A DNA stretch of 64,000 bases from the NCBI GenBank assembly GCA_035525785.1, contig DATLDQ010000043.1:1-64000 (forward strand). Direction: 5' to 3'. Positions 45,919 through 56,200 of the stretch are shown piece after piece. Made by a program: the position numbers and the translations under genes. This stretch comes from CADEED01 sp035525785. Its GTDB lineage: Bacteria; Pseudomonadota; Gammaproteobacteria; Steroidobacterales; Steroidobacteraceae. The notes under the pieces were generated by a model. It did no database searches. It was not told where the DNA came from and saw nothing but the letters and a program-made list of their open reading frames with translations. Within the stretch, counting starts at the first letter, position 1. Each line of letters starts with the position of its first letter.

Positions 45919-47340
45919 ATGGGAACCGCCGCCGCCATTGCCGCGAACCGCTTCGGACTGGGAGCACGTCCGGGCGAGCTTGAACGGCTGCCGGATCCGG
46001 CAGGCTGGCTTCTGTCCCAACTCGAGGGCGCGCCGCCCGTCCTCGGTGACGCCGAGCTCCGTCCTTCGTCCGAAACACTGACGCGCGCCATCGAGTTGCG
46101 GCGCGCGGCGGTGAAAAACAGCAACGAGCGCAAGGACCCGCAGCCGGACGGCAACACCGGCCTCGTGAAGACGGCGCTGAAGCTCCCGGCGGTGTATCGG
46201 CCTGTCTACATCGACGAGGCCCATGCGCGCTTCGCGCACGCCGTGCGCACCGATCGCCCGTTCCTCGAGCGGCTGACGCAGTTCTGGTCCAACCACTTCG
46301 CGGTGTCCGTCGACAAGATCGTGGTGCTCGGCCTGGCCGGCGCCATGGAACGCGAGGCCATCCGTCCGCGCGTCACCGGCGGTTTCACCGACCTGCTGCT
46401 GGCCGTCGAGAAGCATCCGGCGATGCTGCTGTATCTCGATAACCAGACTTCGATCGGTCCCGATTCTAAGGCGGCGCGCCTGGCCTCGCGGCGCTCGAAG
46501 CGCAAGCTCGACATCAACGAGAATCTCGCGCGCGAGATCCTCGAGCTGCACACGCTCGGGGTGAATGGCGGCTATACGCAGTCGGACGTGACCACTTTCG
46601 CCAAGGCGATATCCGGCTGGTCGGTGGGCGGCCAGGACCACGGGCGCCGGCTGGCGAAGCTGGGGTTCGACAATGGTCGTCCCGGCGAATTCTTCTTCCG
46701 CGAAGCCTTTCACGAGCCGGGCGCGAAGAAGTTGTTAGGCCGCAGTTACGGCGATGACGGTCTCGCGCAAGGCGAAGCCATCCTGCGCGATCTCGCGGTG
46801 CGGCCCGAGACGGCACGGCACGTGTGCACCAAGCTCGCGCGGCACTTCATCGCCGACGACCCGCCAAAGGCCGCGATCGACCGCATGACACGCGCCTGGA
46901 AGGATTCGCGCGGCTATCTGCCGGCCGTTTACCGCGCGCTCGTCGAGTCGCCCGAAGCCTGGGACCGGACCCTGACCAAGTTCAAGACGCCGGCGGACTA
47001 CCTCCACTCGGCGTACCGTGGGCTGGGCATCCCCCTGCGCGAGAAGCGCCGCTCGCTGCAGGGCTTCGAAGCACTGGGGCAGCGCGGCTTCAGCCCTGGT
47101 TCGCCCGCGGGCTGGCCCGACACCAGCGCCGACTGGGATGGTTCATCGGCATTGCTCAAGCGCATCACCTGGGCCGACCTGGTCGCGCAGCGCATGGGTT
47201 CGCTCAATGCGCGCGATCTCGCGCCGCAGCTTCTGGGCGACACGCTCAGCAAGGACACCGCGAAGGCGATCGCGCGCGCCGAGAGCGGCGCGCAGGCGCT
47301 TACCCTGCTGCTCGCGTCGCCGGAATTCATGCGGCGTTAG
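45919..47340 (+). CDS. DUF1800 family protein
   Basis: This 473-residue protein has the DUF1800 pattern: RFGLGARPGELERL near the start, TQFWSNHFAVSVDK, NENLAREILELHTLGVNGG, YTQSDVTTFAKAISGW, and LLLASPEFMRR at the end. The family is nearly always followed by a DUF1501 gene, as here (8-base gap). I chose ATG 45919 as the family start although the frame extends upstream through the TlpA gene. No signal peptide is visible. Function is not established. Confidence 0.9.
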   Translation: MGTAAAIAANRFGLGARPGELERLPDPAGWLLSQLEGAPPVLGDAELRPSSETLTRAIELRRAAVKNSNERKDPQPDGNTGLVKTALKLPAVYRPVYIDEAHARFAHAVRTDRPFLERLTQFWSNHFAVSVDKIVVLGLAGAMEREAIRPRVTGGFTDLLLAVEKHPAMLLYLDNQTSIGPDSKAARLASRRSKRKLDINENLAREILELHTLGVNGGYTQSDVTTFAKAISGWSVGGQDHGRRLAKLGFDNGRPGEFFFREAFHEPGAKKLLGRSYGDDGLAQGEAILRDLAVRPETARHVCTKLARHFIADDPPKAAIDRMTRAWKDSRGYLPAVYRALVESPEAWDRTLTKFKTPADYLHSAYRGLGIPLREKRRSLQGFEALGQRGFSPGSPAGWPDTSADWDGSSALLKRITWADLVAQRMGSLNARDLAPQLLGDTLSKDTAKAIARAESGAQALTLLLASPEFMRR

Positions 47341-47348
47341 GAGTCACC

Positions 47349-48623
47349 ATGGCAACGTCATTCTCCCGCCGCCGTTTTCTCGAGAGCTCGCTGTTCGCGG
47401 GCGCCAGCACGATCGTTGCCTCGCGCCTGGCGTTCGCCAGCGCCCGCACCGATGCGCGTTTCGTGTTCGTGTTGTTGCGTGGCGCGCTGGATGGTCTGAA
47501 CGCGGTGCCGCCGGTGGGCGATCCGCACTACGCGGACCTGCGAGGGCAGATCGCGTTGGCGCGATCGGGCGAGGGTGCGGCGTTGATGCTGGGCGGTGAC
47601 TTCGGTCTGCACCCGGCGTTGAGCTTCCTGCACCAGAGCTACGCCGCCAAGGAGCTCGCGGTGCTGCATGCCGTAGCCTCGCCGTACCGGGAGCGCTCGC
47701 ATTTCGACGGGCAGAACGTGCTGGAGAGCGGTGACGCCCGTCCGCACGGGTCGACCAGCGGCTGGCTCAACCGCGCGTTGAGCACGTTGCCGGCCGACCA
47801 GACGCGCGATGCCGGCGTCGCGCTCGGCGCCAATGTTCCGCTCGCCATGCGCGGGCCGGCGGAGGTGGCGTCATGGTCGCCGACGAAGATCGCCGCACTC
47901 GACGAAGCCACGCTGGCGCGCATCACCGATCTGTACGCGCGCGACCCGCTGCTCGCGCAGCGCCTCGCCGATGCGCTCGAGAGTGACGCCATCGCGAGGG
48001 AGGCGCAGAAGGCGATCGAGGCCCAAGCGGAGGGCGACGCCATGGCGCCGACCGTGACCGAAACCGTGATTGCCCGTGACGCGAAGGAAAAGCGCAACTA
48101 CAACGCACGATACGTCGAGACCGCGCGAGCCGCGGCCGGCTTCCTCAAGCGGGAGGATGGCCCGCGCGTGGCGATGTTCGACACCACCGGCTGGGACACG
48201 CATGCGAACGAGGGCGGCGCCCAGGGCCAGCTCGCATTGCGACTTCGCGGGCTCGACGCGGCGCTCGCGACACTCAAGGAATCCCTCGGCCCGGTATGGC
48301 GCAAGACCGTGGTGCTGGTGGCCACCGAGTTCGGCCGTACCGCGGCCATCAACGGGACTCGCGGCACGGATCACGGCACCGGTGCGGCGGCGTTCCTGTT
48401 AGGCGGCGCCGTGAACGGCGGCCGCGTCATCGCCGACTGGCCCGGGCTCGCGCGCGCCTCCCTGCTCGAGGACCGCGACCTCAAGCCGACGCGCGACCTT
48501 CGTTCGGTGATCAAGGGCGTGTTGCGCGATCACCTGGGCGTGGCTTCCGCGGCGCTCGATTCCCAAGTCTTCCCCAATAGCGGGGTCGCCAAACCACTGG
48601 GCGACCTGGTTCGCACCATTTGA
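47349..48623 (+). CDS. DUF1501 family protein with Tat signal
   Basis: This 424-residue precursor starts with a Tat-like signal (SRRRFLESSLFAGASTIVAS) and belongs to the DUF1501 (sulfatase-like alkaline-phosphatase fold) family: FVLLRGALDGLNAVPP, HAVASPYRERSHFDGQNVLE, FDTTGWDTHANEG, EFGRTAAINGTRGTDHGTG. It pairs with the upstream DUF1800 gene. The family is secreted in many bacteria but its substrate is unknown. It ends 5 bases before the stop of the convergent MFS gene. Confidence 0.9.
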   Translation: MATSFSRRRFLESSLFAGASTIVASRLAFASARTDARFVFVLLRGALDGLNAVPPVGDPHYADLRGQIALARSGEGAALMLGGDFGLHPALSFLHQSYAAKELAVLHAVASPYRERSHFDGQNVLESGDARPHGSTSGWLNRALSTLPADQTRDAGVALGANVPLAMRGPAEVASWSPTKIAALDEATLARITDLYARDPLLAQRLADALESDAIAREAQKAIEAQAEGDAMAPTVTETVIARDAKEKRNYNARYVETARAAAGFLKREDGPRVAMFDTTGWDTHANEGGAQGQLALRLRGLDAALATLKESLGPVWRKTVVLVATEFGRTAAINGTRGTDHGTGAAAFLLGGAVNGGRVIADWPGLARASLLEDRDLKPTRDLRSVIKGVLRDHLGVASAALDSQVFPNSGVAKPLGDLVRTI

Positions 48624-48628
48624 CCCCA

Positions 48629-49858
48629 TCAGGCCGGGGCGACGATGGGCTTCAGGCGTGCTTCGCGAATCGGCAGATTGATGAACGCCGCCGCGGTGGC
48701 CAGGGCCGCGTCCGCATACCACATCCACGTGAAGTCGCCGAACTTCGTCAGCACGATGCCGCCGAGATAGGCGCCGAAGAACGCGCCTATCTGGTGCGTG
48801 AACGTCGCGAGGCCAAACAACGTGGCGAGGTAGCGCACGCCGAACAGCTTGCCGATGAGTCCGGCGGTGGGCGGGACCGTGGCGAGCCACGTGAAACCGA
48901 GGACCATGGCGAACACGTAAAAGGTCAGGGCGCTCTTGGGCGCGGCCATGTAGATCAGCACGGCCACCGCGCGGCTGAAATACATGATGAACAGCAGCCA
49001 CTTCATGCGCATCACGCCGCCGGCCCAACCGGCGGTCAGTGAGCCCGCGACGTTGGCGAGACCGATGATGGCGAGCGAGGTCGCGGCCACGGAGGCGGGG
49101 AGGCTGCACAGGCCGACTTCGCCGGGCAGATGCGTCACGAGAAATGCGATGTGGAAACCGCAGGTGAAAAACCCGGCATGCAGCAGCCAGTAGCTGCGAT
49201 CGCCCGCGGCGATGCGCAACTGCTCGCGCAGCGAGATCGGCGCGGCATGCGAACCCGCGGTGGTGGTCGCCGTTGCGCCATCGCTCTCGCGGCGCAATAG
49301 CGGCCGGGCGAGTGGCAAAGTGGCCAGCGCCGCTACGGCCATGGTCCACATGGCGCCCATCCAGCCGATGCCGACAATGAGGAATTGCGTGACGGGCGCG
49401 AACACGAACTGACCCAGGCTGCCGCCGGCATTGACGAAACCGGAGGCGAAAGAGCGCTTGCTGGCCGGCACGCGTTGCGCGACCTGGCCGATGAGCACGG
49501 CGAAGCTGCCCGCGCCCGCGCCGGCGGCGGTGAGCACGCCGAAGGTCACGACGACGCCCCATTCGCTGCCCATGAAGGGCGTGAGCGCGAAGCCCGCGGC
49601 CAGCAGGGCCGCGCCGATGACGAGCACGCGCTGCGCGCCATGACGCTCGGCCATGGCGCCGAATACCGGCTGGGCGGCGCCCCACATGAGTTGGCCCACG
49701 GCGAGCGCGAAGCTCATCGACGCGTACGCGAGATGCGTGCTGTCCATGACCGGCGTGATGTACAGGCCCACGGTCTGGCGCATGCCCATGGTGATCATGA
49801 GCACGGCCGCGGCGGCGGACATCACCACCAGGTGACGGCGTTGCAGCTTCTCGGTCAT
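48629..49858 (-). CDS. MFS transporter, third gene of LysR-cupin-MFS operon
   Basis: This 409-residue inner-membrane protein has twelve predicted segments and MFS motifs (VFGAMAERHGAQRVLVIG after helix 2, and GLIGKLFGVRYLATLFGL in the second half). It resembles the oxalate/formate-like group of exporters. The start overlaps the cupin stop by 4 bases. The substrate is unknown, but linkage to a cupin and a LysR regulator suggests export or uptake of a small aromatic or organic acid. Confidence 0.87.
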   Translation of the reverse strand: MTEKLQRRHLVVMSAAAAVLMITMGMRQTVGLYITPVMDSTHLAYASMSFALAVGQLMWGAAQPVFGAMAERHGAQRVLVIGAALLAAGFALTPFMGSEWGVVVTFGVLTAAGAGAGSFAVLIGQVAQRVPASKRSFASGFVNAGGSLGQFVFAPVTQFLIVGIGWMGAMWTMAVAALATLPLARPLLRRESDGATATTTAGSHAAPISLREQLRIAAGDRSYWLLHAGFFTCGFHIAFLVTHLPGEVGLCSLPASVAATSLAIIGLANVAGSLTAGWAGGVMRMKWLLFIMYFSRAVAVLIYMAAPKSALTFYVFAMVLGFTWLATVPPTAGLIGKLFGVRYLATLFGLATFTHQIGAFFGAYLGGIVLTKFGDFTWMWYADAALATAAAFINLPIREARLKPIVAPA

Positions 49859-50319
49859 TTCGAGCCGCCCGGCTTCGGCCCTTCGTGACCGGGTGAAGTC
49901 CAGCGAAGCACGAAGTAGCTGGCCGGCGTGTCGCCGGCATTGCGCATGCCGTGCAGGTCGTTGGCGGCGAAGAAGATCACCGAGCCCGTCGGCGCCTTCT
50001 GGGCCACGCCATTAATGGTGGCTTCGATCACGCCTTCGCGCACGAACACCAGTTCCTCATCGGGATGCCGGTGCGCCGCATGCGAAGCCTTGCCGACATC
50101 GATGCTGGTCACGTGCGTCTCGAGCCGGTCGACGGTGGCTGTGACGCCGTCGAATACGGCGCGGCGTTCGCCGCTCGCGGTCTTTTCCACGGGTAGTGAG
50201 CTCCAGGCGAACACGCCCGAGGCGAGCCTCGCCGGCACGGCGTCGCCCTGCGCCAGCGCCATGGCGGTGGCGCCAGTGGCGACACCCACGCAAACAAGAA
50301 TCCAGTCTCGACGGCTCAT
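49855..50319 (-). CDS. Exported cupin-domain protein
   Basis: This 154-residue precursor has a signal-like N-terminus (WILVCVGVATGATAMALAQG) and a single cupin with the metal-ligand set in HAAHRHPDEELVFVREG and VIFFAANDLHGMRN. It overlaps both neighbours by 4 bases, so LysR, cupin and MFS are translated as a unit. It may bind a metal and a small acid in the periplasm. Confidence 0.82.
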   Translation of the reverse strand: MSRRDWILVCVGVATGATAMALAQGDAVPARLASGVFAWSSLPVEKTASGERRAVFDGVTATVDRLETHVTSIDVGKASHAAHRHPDEELVFVREGVIEATINGVAQKAPTGSVIFFAANDLHGMRNAGDTPASYFVLRWTSPGHEGPKPGGSK

Positions 50320-51212
50320 GCGGCTTCACTCCCTGCGGCAGGTTCCTGGAACAGACCGACGAGATGATCGGCGACCGCGCGCACGCGCGCCAGCCGGCTC
50401 ACGTCCGGACGCATCAGGAGCCACAGCTCGCGCGAAGGCGGCCGCCGCGAGAGCGTCACGGGCACGAGTCCGCCACCGGCGCGCGCCACCAATCCCGGCA
50501 ACAGCGCAATACCCGCGCCACCGCGCGCGGCCGCGGCCTGCGCACCCTGGCTGTTCGCGCGCAGCACCACGCACTTGTCGGCGAGGAATCGCCGCGCCCA
50601 CACCGCCTCGGGGACGAAATCATTGTTCTCGTGGAAGGCGATGAACACCGGCGCGTGGCCCTCGGCGAGCCGTGCCGCATACGCGGGCGACGCGTAGAAA
50701 CCGTAGTCGAGCGTGGCGACGCGGCGCGCCACCAGGTCGCCGCTGGCCGGGCGCGCGAGCCGCAGGGCGATCTCGGCGTCGCGCCGCGCGAGACTCAGGT
50801 TGCGCGACGTCGCCAGTAGTTCGATCTCGAGATGCGGGAAGCGCACGCTCAGCGGCGCGAGCTCGGCGGCCAGGAAGCCGTCGGCCAGTACGCGCGCGAC
50901 CGTGATGCGCACGCGCCCCGCGATGGCGCTGGCCTGGTCGCGTTGCACGCTGAGCGCGCTGGCCGCGAACTCCATCTGCTCGGCCTGGGCCAGCGCCGCG
51001 ACACCCCCGGCGTTGAGCGCCAGGCCGTCGCTGCCGCGGGTGAAAAGCGCGCGACCGAGCGCGGCTTCCAGGCTCGCGAGCCTGCGTGCGACCGTGGCGT
51101 GCGTGACGCCGAGCGCCCGCGCGGTGGCGGCGAGCGTGTGATGGCGCGCCAGCGCGGCGAAGAACCGCAGGTCTTCCCAGTCGAGGGTGGCCGCTCGTTT
51201 TTTGTCAGTCAT
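50316..51212 (-). CDS. LysR-type transcriptional regulator
   Basis: The protein has 298 residues. The N-terminal winged helix-turn-helix reads LDWEDLRFFAALARHHTLAA ... LGVTHATVARRLASLEAALG (about 10-55), followed by a periplasmic-binding-like effector domain. It is the first gene of its operon, so it also controls its own amount. The 245-base gap to the divergent marR gene probably contains its operator, though I found no clear T-N11-A box. Confidence 0.9.
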   Translation of the reverse strand: MTDKKRAATLDWEDLRFFAALARHHTLAATARALGVTHATVARRLASLEAALGRALFTRGSDGLALNAGGVAALAQAEQMEFAASALSVQRDQASAIAGRVRITVARVLADGFLAAELAPLSVRFPHLEIELLATSRNLSLARRDAEIALRLARPASGDLVARRVATLDYGFYASPAYAARLAEGHAPVFIAFHENNDFVPEAVWARRFLADKCVVLRANSQGAQAAAARGGAGIALLPGLVARAGGGLVPVTLSRRPPSRELWLLMRPDVSRLARVRAVADHLVGLFQEPAAGSEAA

Positions 51213-51386
51213 GGCGAGTCCGTCGGGAATTCCGCGGAAGGGTTGTTGGGGCCTAGTCTGAGCGCGCCACCGCGGGATCAGCGTTCAGTCTTTCTTTCCG
51301 ATCATTAAGGTTCACATGGTCCGCACCCTCCTGAGCTTTGCCAGGGCGTCCCTGACGACATCGTGTTCCGCATAGCGCTTGCCCGT

Positions 51387-51427
51387 GCAATAGTTGCCTT
51401 GACAAATATTGCGCGACGAGTGACATT
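51387..51427 (+). promoter_or_regulatory. Promoter and candidate operator of marR-RND operon
   Basis: TTGACA (51399-51404) is a perfect -35, and GACATT 17 bases later (51422-51427) is a fair -10. The -35 is enclosed by the inverted repeat GCAATA (51387-51392) and TATTGC (51407-51412). A MarR dimer bound there would block RNA polymerase, as is usual for autorepressed MarR/efflux operons. Confidence 0.55.
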
Positions 51428-51457
51428 GCCGGCCCCCCGCGATCCTGCCGAGACTCC

Positions 51458-51958
51458 ATGACAGCCACCGCCAGGCGCCTCCGAGAGAGCGTCGACCCCG
51501 TTCCACCGCCCGCCGATGGAACTCACCGGGCGATCTGCCGCCAGATCAAGATGGTCTCGAGCTCGCTGACGCGCCGCGTCGACACCCACATGCAGCCCCT
51601 GGAGCTCACGGGCATGCAGTGGGAGCCACTGCTGCTGGTCTGGCTCAAGCGCGCGGACACGGTAGCCGCGCTGGCGCGCGTCAGTCAGGTAGGGGTGCCA
51701 TCGATGACGCGCATGCTCGACCGGCTGGAGCAGAAAGACCTGCTGCGGCGCGAGCGCAGCGCCACCGATCGCCGCGTCGTGAATCTGATCCTCACCGCCA
51801 AGGGCAGGAAGATCGCCGGGAAGATCTGGCCCATCGTCGTCGACGGCATGAACGTGCACCTCGAAGGTTTCAAGAAAGAAGAACTCGCCCAACTGAACGA
51901 TCTTCTGGGCCGCATGCTGGCGAACGGGGCGCGCGAAGCCCAAGGCGACGAAGAATGA
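51458..51958 (+). CDS. MarR family repressor of RND efflux operon
   Basis: This 166-residue winged-helix protein has the MarR pattern LELTGMQWEPLLLVWLKRAD, LARVSQVGVPSMTRMLDRLE and the wing RRERSATDRRVVNLILTAKG. Its stop overlaps the adaptor start (ATGA), so repressor and pump are co-translated. It likely represses its own operon until a drug or phenolic ligand binds. Confidence 0.9.
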   Translation: MTATARRLRESVDPVPPPADGTHRAICRQIKMVSSSLTRRVDTHMQPLELTGMQWEPLLLVWLKRADTVAALARVSQVGVPSMTRMLDRLEQKDLLRRERSATDRRVVNLILTAKGRKIAGKIWPIVVDGMNVHLEGFKKEELAQLNDLLGRMLANGAREAQGDEE

Positions 51959-53220
51959 CCAACCACCTCTGCCGGCTTTCGGGCATCGCGGCGCTCATCG
52001 CGGTCATGTTGCTGATGGCCGCCTGCAGCAAGCAGGACCCCGGTCCGCCGCCCCCGCCCGAAGTGGGCGTGATCACGCTGCAGCCCCGCACCATCGCCAT
52101 CACCGACGAGCTGCCGGGGCGTACCACCGCGTATCGCGTCGCCGAAGTCAGGCCGCAGGTCACGGGCATCGTGCAGCGCCGCCTGTTCACCGAGGGCACG
52201 GAAGTGAAAGCCGGGGACCAGCTGTTCCAGATCGATTCCGGTCCGTATCGCGCCACGCTGTCTTCCGCCCAAGCCGCGCTCAAGCGCGCCGAAGCGCAGG
52301 CCGTCACGGCCAAACTTCTCGAAGAACGTTACGCGCCGCTGATCGAGGCCAACGCGGTCTCCAAGCAGGAGAACGACGAGGCCATCGCTTCGCGCGCGCG
52401 TGCCGAGGCCGACGTCGCCGCCGCGCGCGCGCAGGTCGAGAGTGCGCGCATCAATCTGGTTTACACGCAGCTGCTGTCGCCCATCAATGGCCGCATCGGG
52501 CGCGCGCTGGTCACCGAGGGCGCGCTGGTCACCTCCGGGCAACAGGCGGCGCTCGCCACCGTGCAGCAGCTCGACCCCATCTACGTGGACATCACGCAGT
52601 CGTCGACCGAGCTGCTGCGCCTGCAGCGGCAGTTCGCCAGTGGCGAGCTCGTGAAGAACGACAAGGACGAAGCGGAAGTCGCCCTGACGCTCGAGGACGG
52701 CACGGCCTACGCCGAGCATGGGCATCTCAAGGTATCCGAAGTTTCCGTGGATCCGTCGACGGGTTCGGTAACTCTGCGCGCGGTGATCCCGAACCCGCAT
52801 CGCGAGCTCCTGCCCGGCATGTTCGTGCGCGCGCAGCTCACGCGCGGCACGCGCCAGGCGGCGTTGCTCGTCCCGCAGCGCGGTGTATCGCACAACACGA
52901 AGGGCGAAGCCACCGTGGTCATCGTCGAGAAGGACAACAAGGTGTCCGAACGCGTGGTCACGGCCGATCGCGCGATCAACGGCGAGTGGCTGATCACCGC
53001 GGGCCTCGCGCCCGGCGACCGCGTGGTGCTCGACGGGCTGCAGAAAGTGAAGGCGGGCGCGCCCGTGAAGCCGGTGCCCGCCGCTGAAGACGGCAACGCC
53101 GAGTCCGCGGAAACCAGGCCGTCCACGGGTAATCCGGCGGGCGCCAATCCCGCCAGCGCCACTTCGTCCAACGCCACTCCGTCCAACGCCACTCCGTCCA
53201 ACGAAGTCGCCGCGCGCTAA
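51955..53220 (+). CDS. RND efflux periplasmic adaptor (AcrA/MexA-like)
   Basis: This 421-residue lipoprotein (lipobox MLLMAACSK) has the adaptor layout: beta-barrel and lipoyl halves around a coiled-coil hairpin (RAEAQAVTAKLLEERYAPLI ... RAEADVAAARAQVESARINL), then YTQLLSPINGRIGRALVTEG and LLVPQRGVSHNTKGEATVVI. It bridges the inner-membrane pump and the outer-membrane channel. A 15-base tandem repeat extends the C-terminus (SNATPSNATPSN). Confidence 0.93.
   Translation: MTNHLCRLSGIAALIAVMLLMAACSKQDPGPPPPPEVGVITLQPRTIAITDELPGRTTAYRVAEVRPQVTGIVQRRLFTEGTEVKAGDQLFQIDSGPYRATLSSAQAALKRAEAQAVTAKLLEERYAPLIEANAVSKQENDEAIASRARAEADVAAARAQVESARINLVYTQLLSPINGRIGRALVTEGALVTSGQQAALATVQQLDPIYVDITQSSTELLRLQRQFASGELVKNDKDEAEVALTLEDGTAYAEHGHLKVSEVSVDPSTGSVTLRAVIPNPHRELLPGMFVRAQLTRGTRQAALLVPQRGVSHNTKGEATVVIVEKDNKVSERVVTADRAINGEWLITAGLAPGDRVVLDGLQKVKAGAPVKPVPAAEDGNAESAETRPSTGNPAGANPASATSSNATPSNATPSNEVAAR
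53167..53203 (+). repeat. 15-bp tandem repeat in adaptor gene
   Basis: TCCAACGCCACTCCG is repeated twice plus a partial third copy. It adds SNATP units to the adaptor's C-terminal tail; copy number could vary by slippage without shifting the frame. Confidence 0.85.
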
Positions 53221-53226
53221 CAAACC

Positions 53227-56200
53227 ATGCTGTCACGCTTCTTCATCGACCGGCCCATCTTCGCGTGGGTGATCGCGATCATCATCATGATCGCGGGCGG
53301 GCTCTCCATCGCGACACTGCCCGTGCGCCAGTATCCCGCCATCGCGGCGCCTACCGTCGGCATCAACGTCAATTACCCGGGCGCCTCGGCGCAGACCGTG
53401 CAGGACACGGTCATCCAGGTCATCGAGCAGCAGCTCAACGGCATCGACAACCTGACGTACATGACGTCGGAAGCCCAGGCCGACGGTTCGGCCGGCATCA
53501 CGCTGACGTTCGCACAGGGCACGGTCCCGGACACGGCGCAGGTGCAGGTGCAGAACAAGCTGTCGCTGGCACTGCCACTGTTGCCGCAAGAGGTGCAGCA
53601 GCAGGGGATAAGGGTCAATAAACCGGCGCGCAACTTCCTCACCGTGATGGGCTTCATCTCCGCCGACGACAGCATGAACGGCGAGGAGATCACCGACTAC
53701 GTCGCGACCAACATCCTCGACCCGCTGAACCGCACGCGCGGCGTCGGCGATGTAACCATCTTCGGTGCGCAGTACGCCATGCGTATCTGGGTGGACCCCG
53801 CCAAGCTCACCAACTACGGCCTCACTACCGGCGACATCGTCACGGCCATCCGTGCGCAGAACGTGCAGGTCTCGGTGGGTTCGCTGGGTGGTTTGCCCGC
53901 GGCGCCCGGGCAGGCGTTCACGGCGGCCATCATCGGTCCCACGCGCTTCTCCACGCCCGAGCAGTTCCGCAACATCCTGCTGCGCGTGAACCCGGATGGT
54001 TCGCAGGTGCGCGTCGGTGATGTCGCCCGCGTCGGGCTCAACTCCGAAAGCTACATCCGCGACACGAAGTACAACGGCAAGCCGGGCGCCGGCGTCGCCA
54101 TCCGCCTGGCCGCGGGCCAGAACGCGCTGGATACGATGAACGAGATCCACGCGACCATCGACCGGCTGAAGCCGTTTTTCCCGCGCGGTCTCGAGGTGGT
54201 GCTACCGCTCGACACCACGCCATTCGTGCGCACCTCGATCGTGGAGGTGGTGAAGACGCTGTTCGAAGCCGTGGTGCTCGTCTTCCTCGTGATGTACCTG
54301 TTCCTGCAGAACGCCCGCGCCACCGTCATCCCGACCATCGCCGTGCCCGTCGTGCTGTTGGGCACGTTCGGCGTGCTCGCGGCATTCGGCTTCTCGATCA
54401 ACACGCTAACCATGTTCGGCATGGCGCTCTCCATCGGCCTGCTCGTGGACGATGCCATCGTCGTCGTAGAAAACGTCGAGCGCGTCATGGCGGAAGAGGG
54501 CCTGCCACCGCGCGAAGCCACGCGCAAATCCATGGACCAGATCACGGGCGCGCTCGTCGCAATCGCGCTGGTGCTGGCGGCGGTGTTCGTGCCCATGGCG
54601 TTCTTCGGCGGGTCGATCGGCGTCATCTACCGCCAGTTCTCCATCACGCTGGTGTCGGCGATGGCGTTGTCGGTGTTCGTGGCGCTGGTGCTGACACCGG
54701 CGCTGTGCGCGACCATCCTGAAGCCGCTGCCTCCCTCCGGGCACGTGGAGCACACGGGCTTCTTCAAGTGGTTCAACAAATGGTTCGACCGCGGCCGCGC
54801 GCGACATGCGGCGGGCCTCGATTCCATGCTGCACCGTTCGAAGCGCTCGATGTGGATCTACGTGGCCGTGGTCGTCGGGACCGGTCTGCTGTTCTCGCGC
54901 GTGCCGGCGTCATTCCTGCCGGCCGAGGACCCGGGCTTCGCGTACGGACAGGTGCAGACGCCCCCTGGCGCATCCAAGGAGCGCACCTGGGCCGCGCTCG
55001 ACAAGGCGCGGGCCTATCTTCTCGAGCAGGAGAAGGACGTCGTCGAAGGCGTGCTCACGGTGAACGGCTTCAGCTTCGCCGGCACGGGGCAGAACGCCGG
55101 CCTCATCTTCATCAAGCTCAAGGACTGGGACGAGCGCAAGGATGATTCGCTGTCGATGCAGGCCTTCCTCGGCCGCACCAACAAGTTCTTCGCGAGCATC
55201 AAGGATGCGAACGTGATCGCGGTGCCGCCCCCGGCGGTGCTGGAGCTCGGCAACACCGCCGGCTTCGACATGATGCTGCAGAACCGCGGCGGGCTGCCGC
55301 GCGAGCAGTTCCTCGCGGCGCGCAATCAGCTTCTGGGCATGGCTGCGCAGAACCCGGTGCTCGCGGGCGTGCGTCCCAACGGCGTTGAAGACGCGCCGCA
55401 GTTCAAGCTGGAGATCGATCGCGAGAAAGCCAGTGCGCTCGGCATCTCGATCACCGACATCAACCAGACGCTGCAGACTGGCTGGGCGTCCACGTACGTG
55501 AACGATTTCATCGACCGCGGGCGCGTGAAGCGCGTGTACGTGCAGGGCGATCCCCAGTCGCGCATGCAGCCCGACGATCTCAATCTCTGGTACGTGCGCA
55601 ACAACAAGGGCGAGATGGTGCCGTTCTCGGCTTTCGGCCGTGGTGAGTGGACCTACGGTCCGCAGAAGCTGGTGCGCTTCAACGGCGTGCCGGCGTTCCA
55701 GATCCAGGGCGGGCCTTCTCCGGGTCACAGCTCGGGCGAGGCGATGAGCGCCATGGAAGACATGGTAGGCAAACTACCCGCGGGCATCGGTCTCGAATGG
55801 ACCGGGCTTTCCTACGAGGAAAAGGCGTCGGGCTCCCAGGCGCCGCTGCTGTACATCCTGTCGCTGGCCATCGTGTTCCTGTGCCTTTCGGCGTTGTACG
55901 AGAGCTGGAGCATCCCGGCGACCGTGCTGCTGGTGGTGCCGCTCGGCGTGCTCGGCGCCGTGGCCGCCACGTTGATACGCGGCCTGACCAACGATGCGTA
56001 CTTCCAGGTCGGCCTGCTGGTGACCATCGGCATCTCCGCCAAGAACGCCATCCTCATCGTGGAGTTCGCGAAAGAGAACTTCGACCGCGGCATGGAGCTC
56101 GTGGAGTCGGTGGTGCACGCCGCGAAGCAGCGCTTGCGGCCCATCCTGATGACGTCGCTGGCGTTCATGTCGGGCGTACTGCCGCTGGCGATATCGAGCG

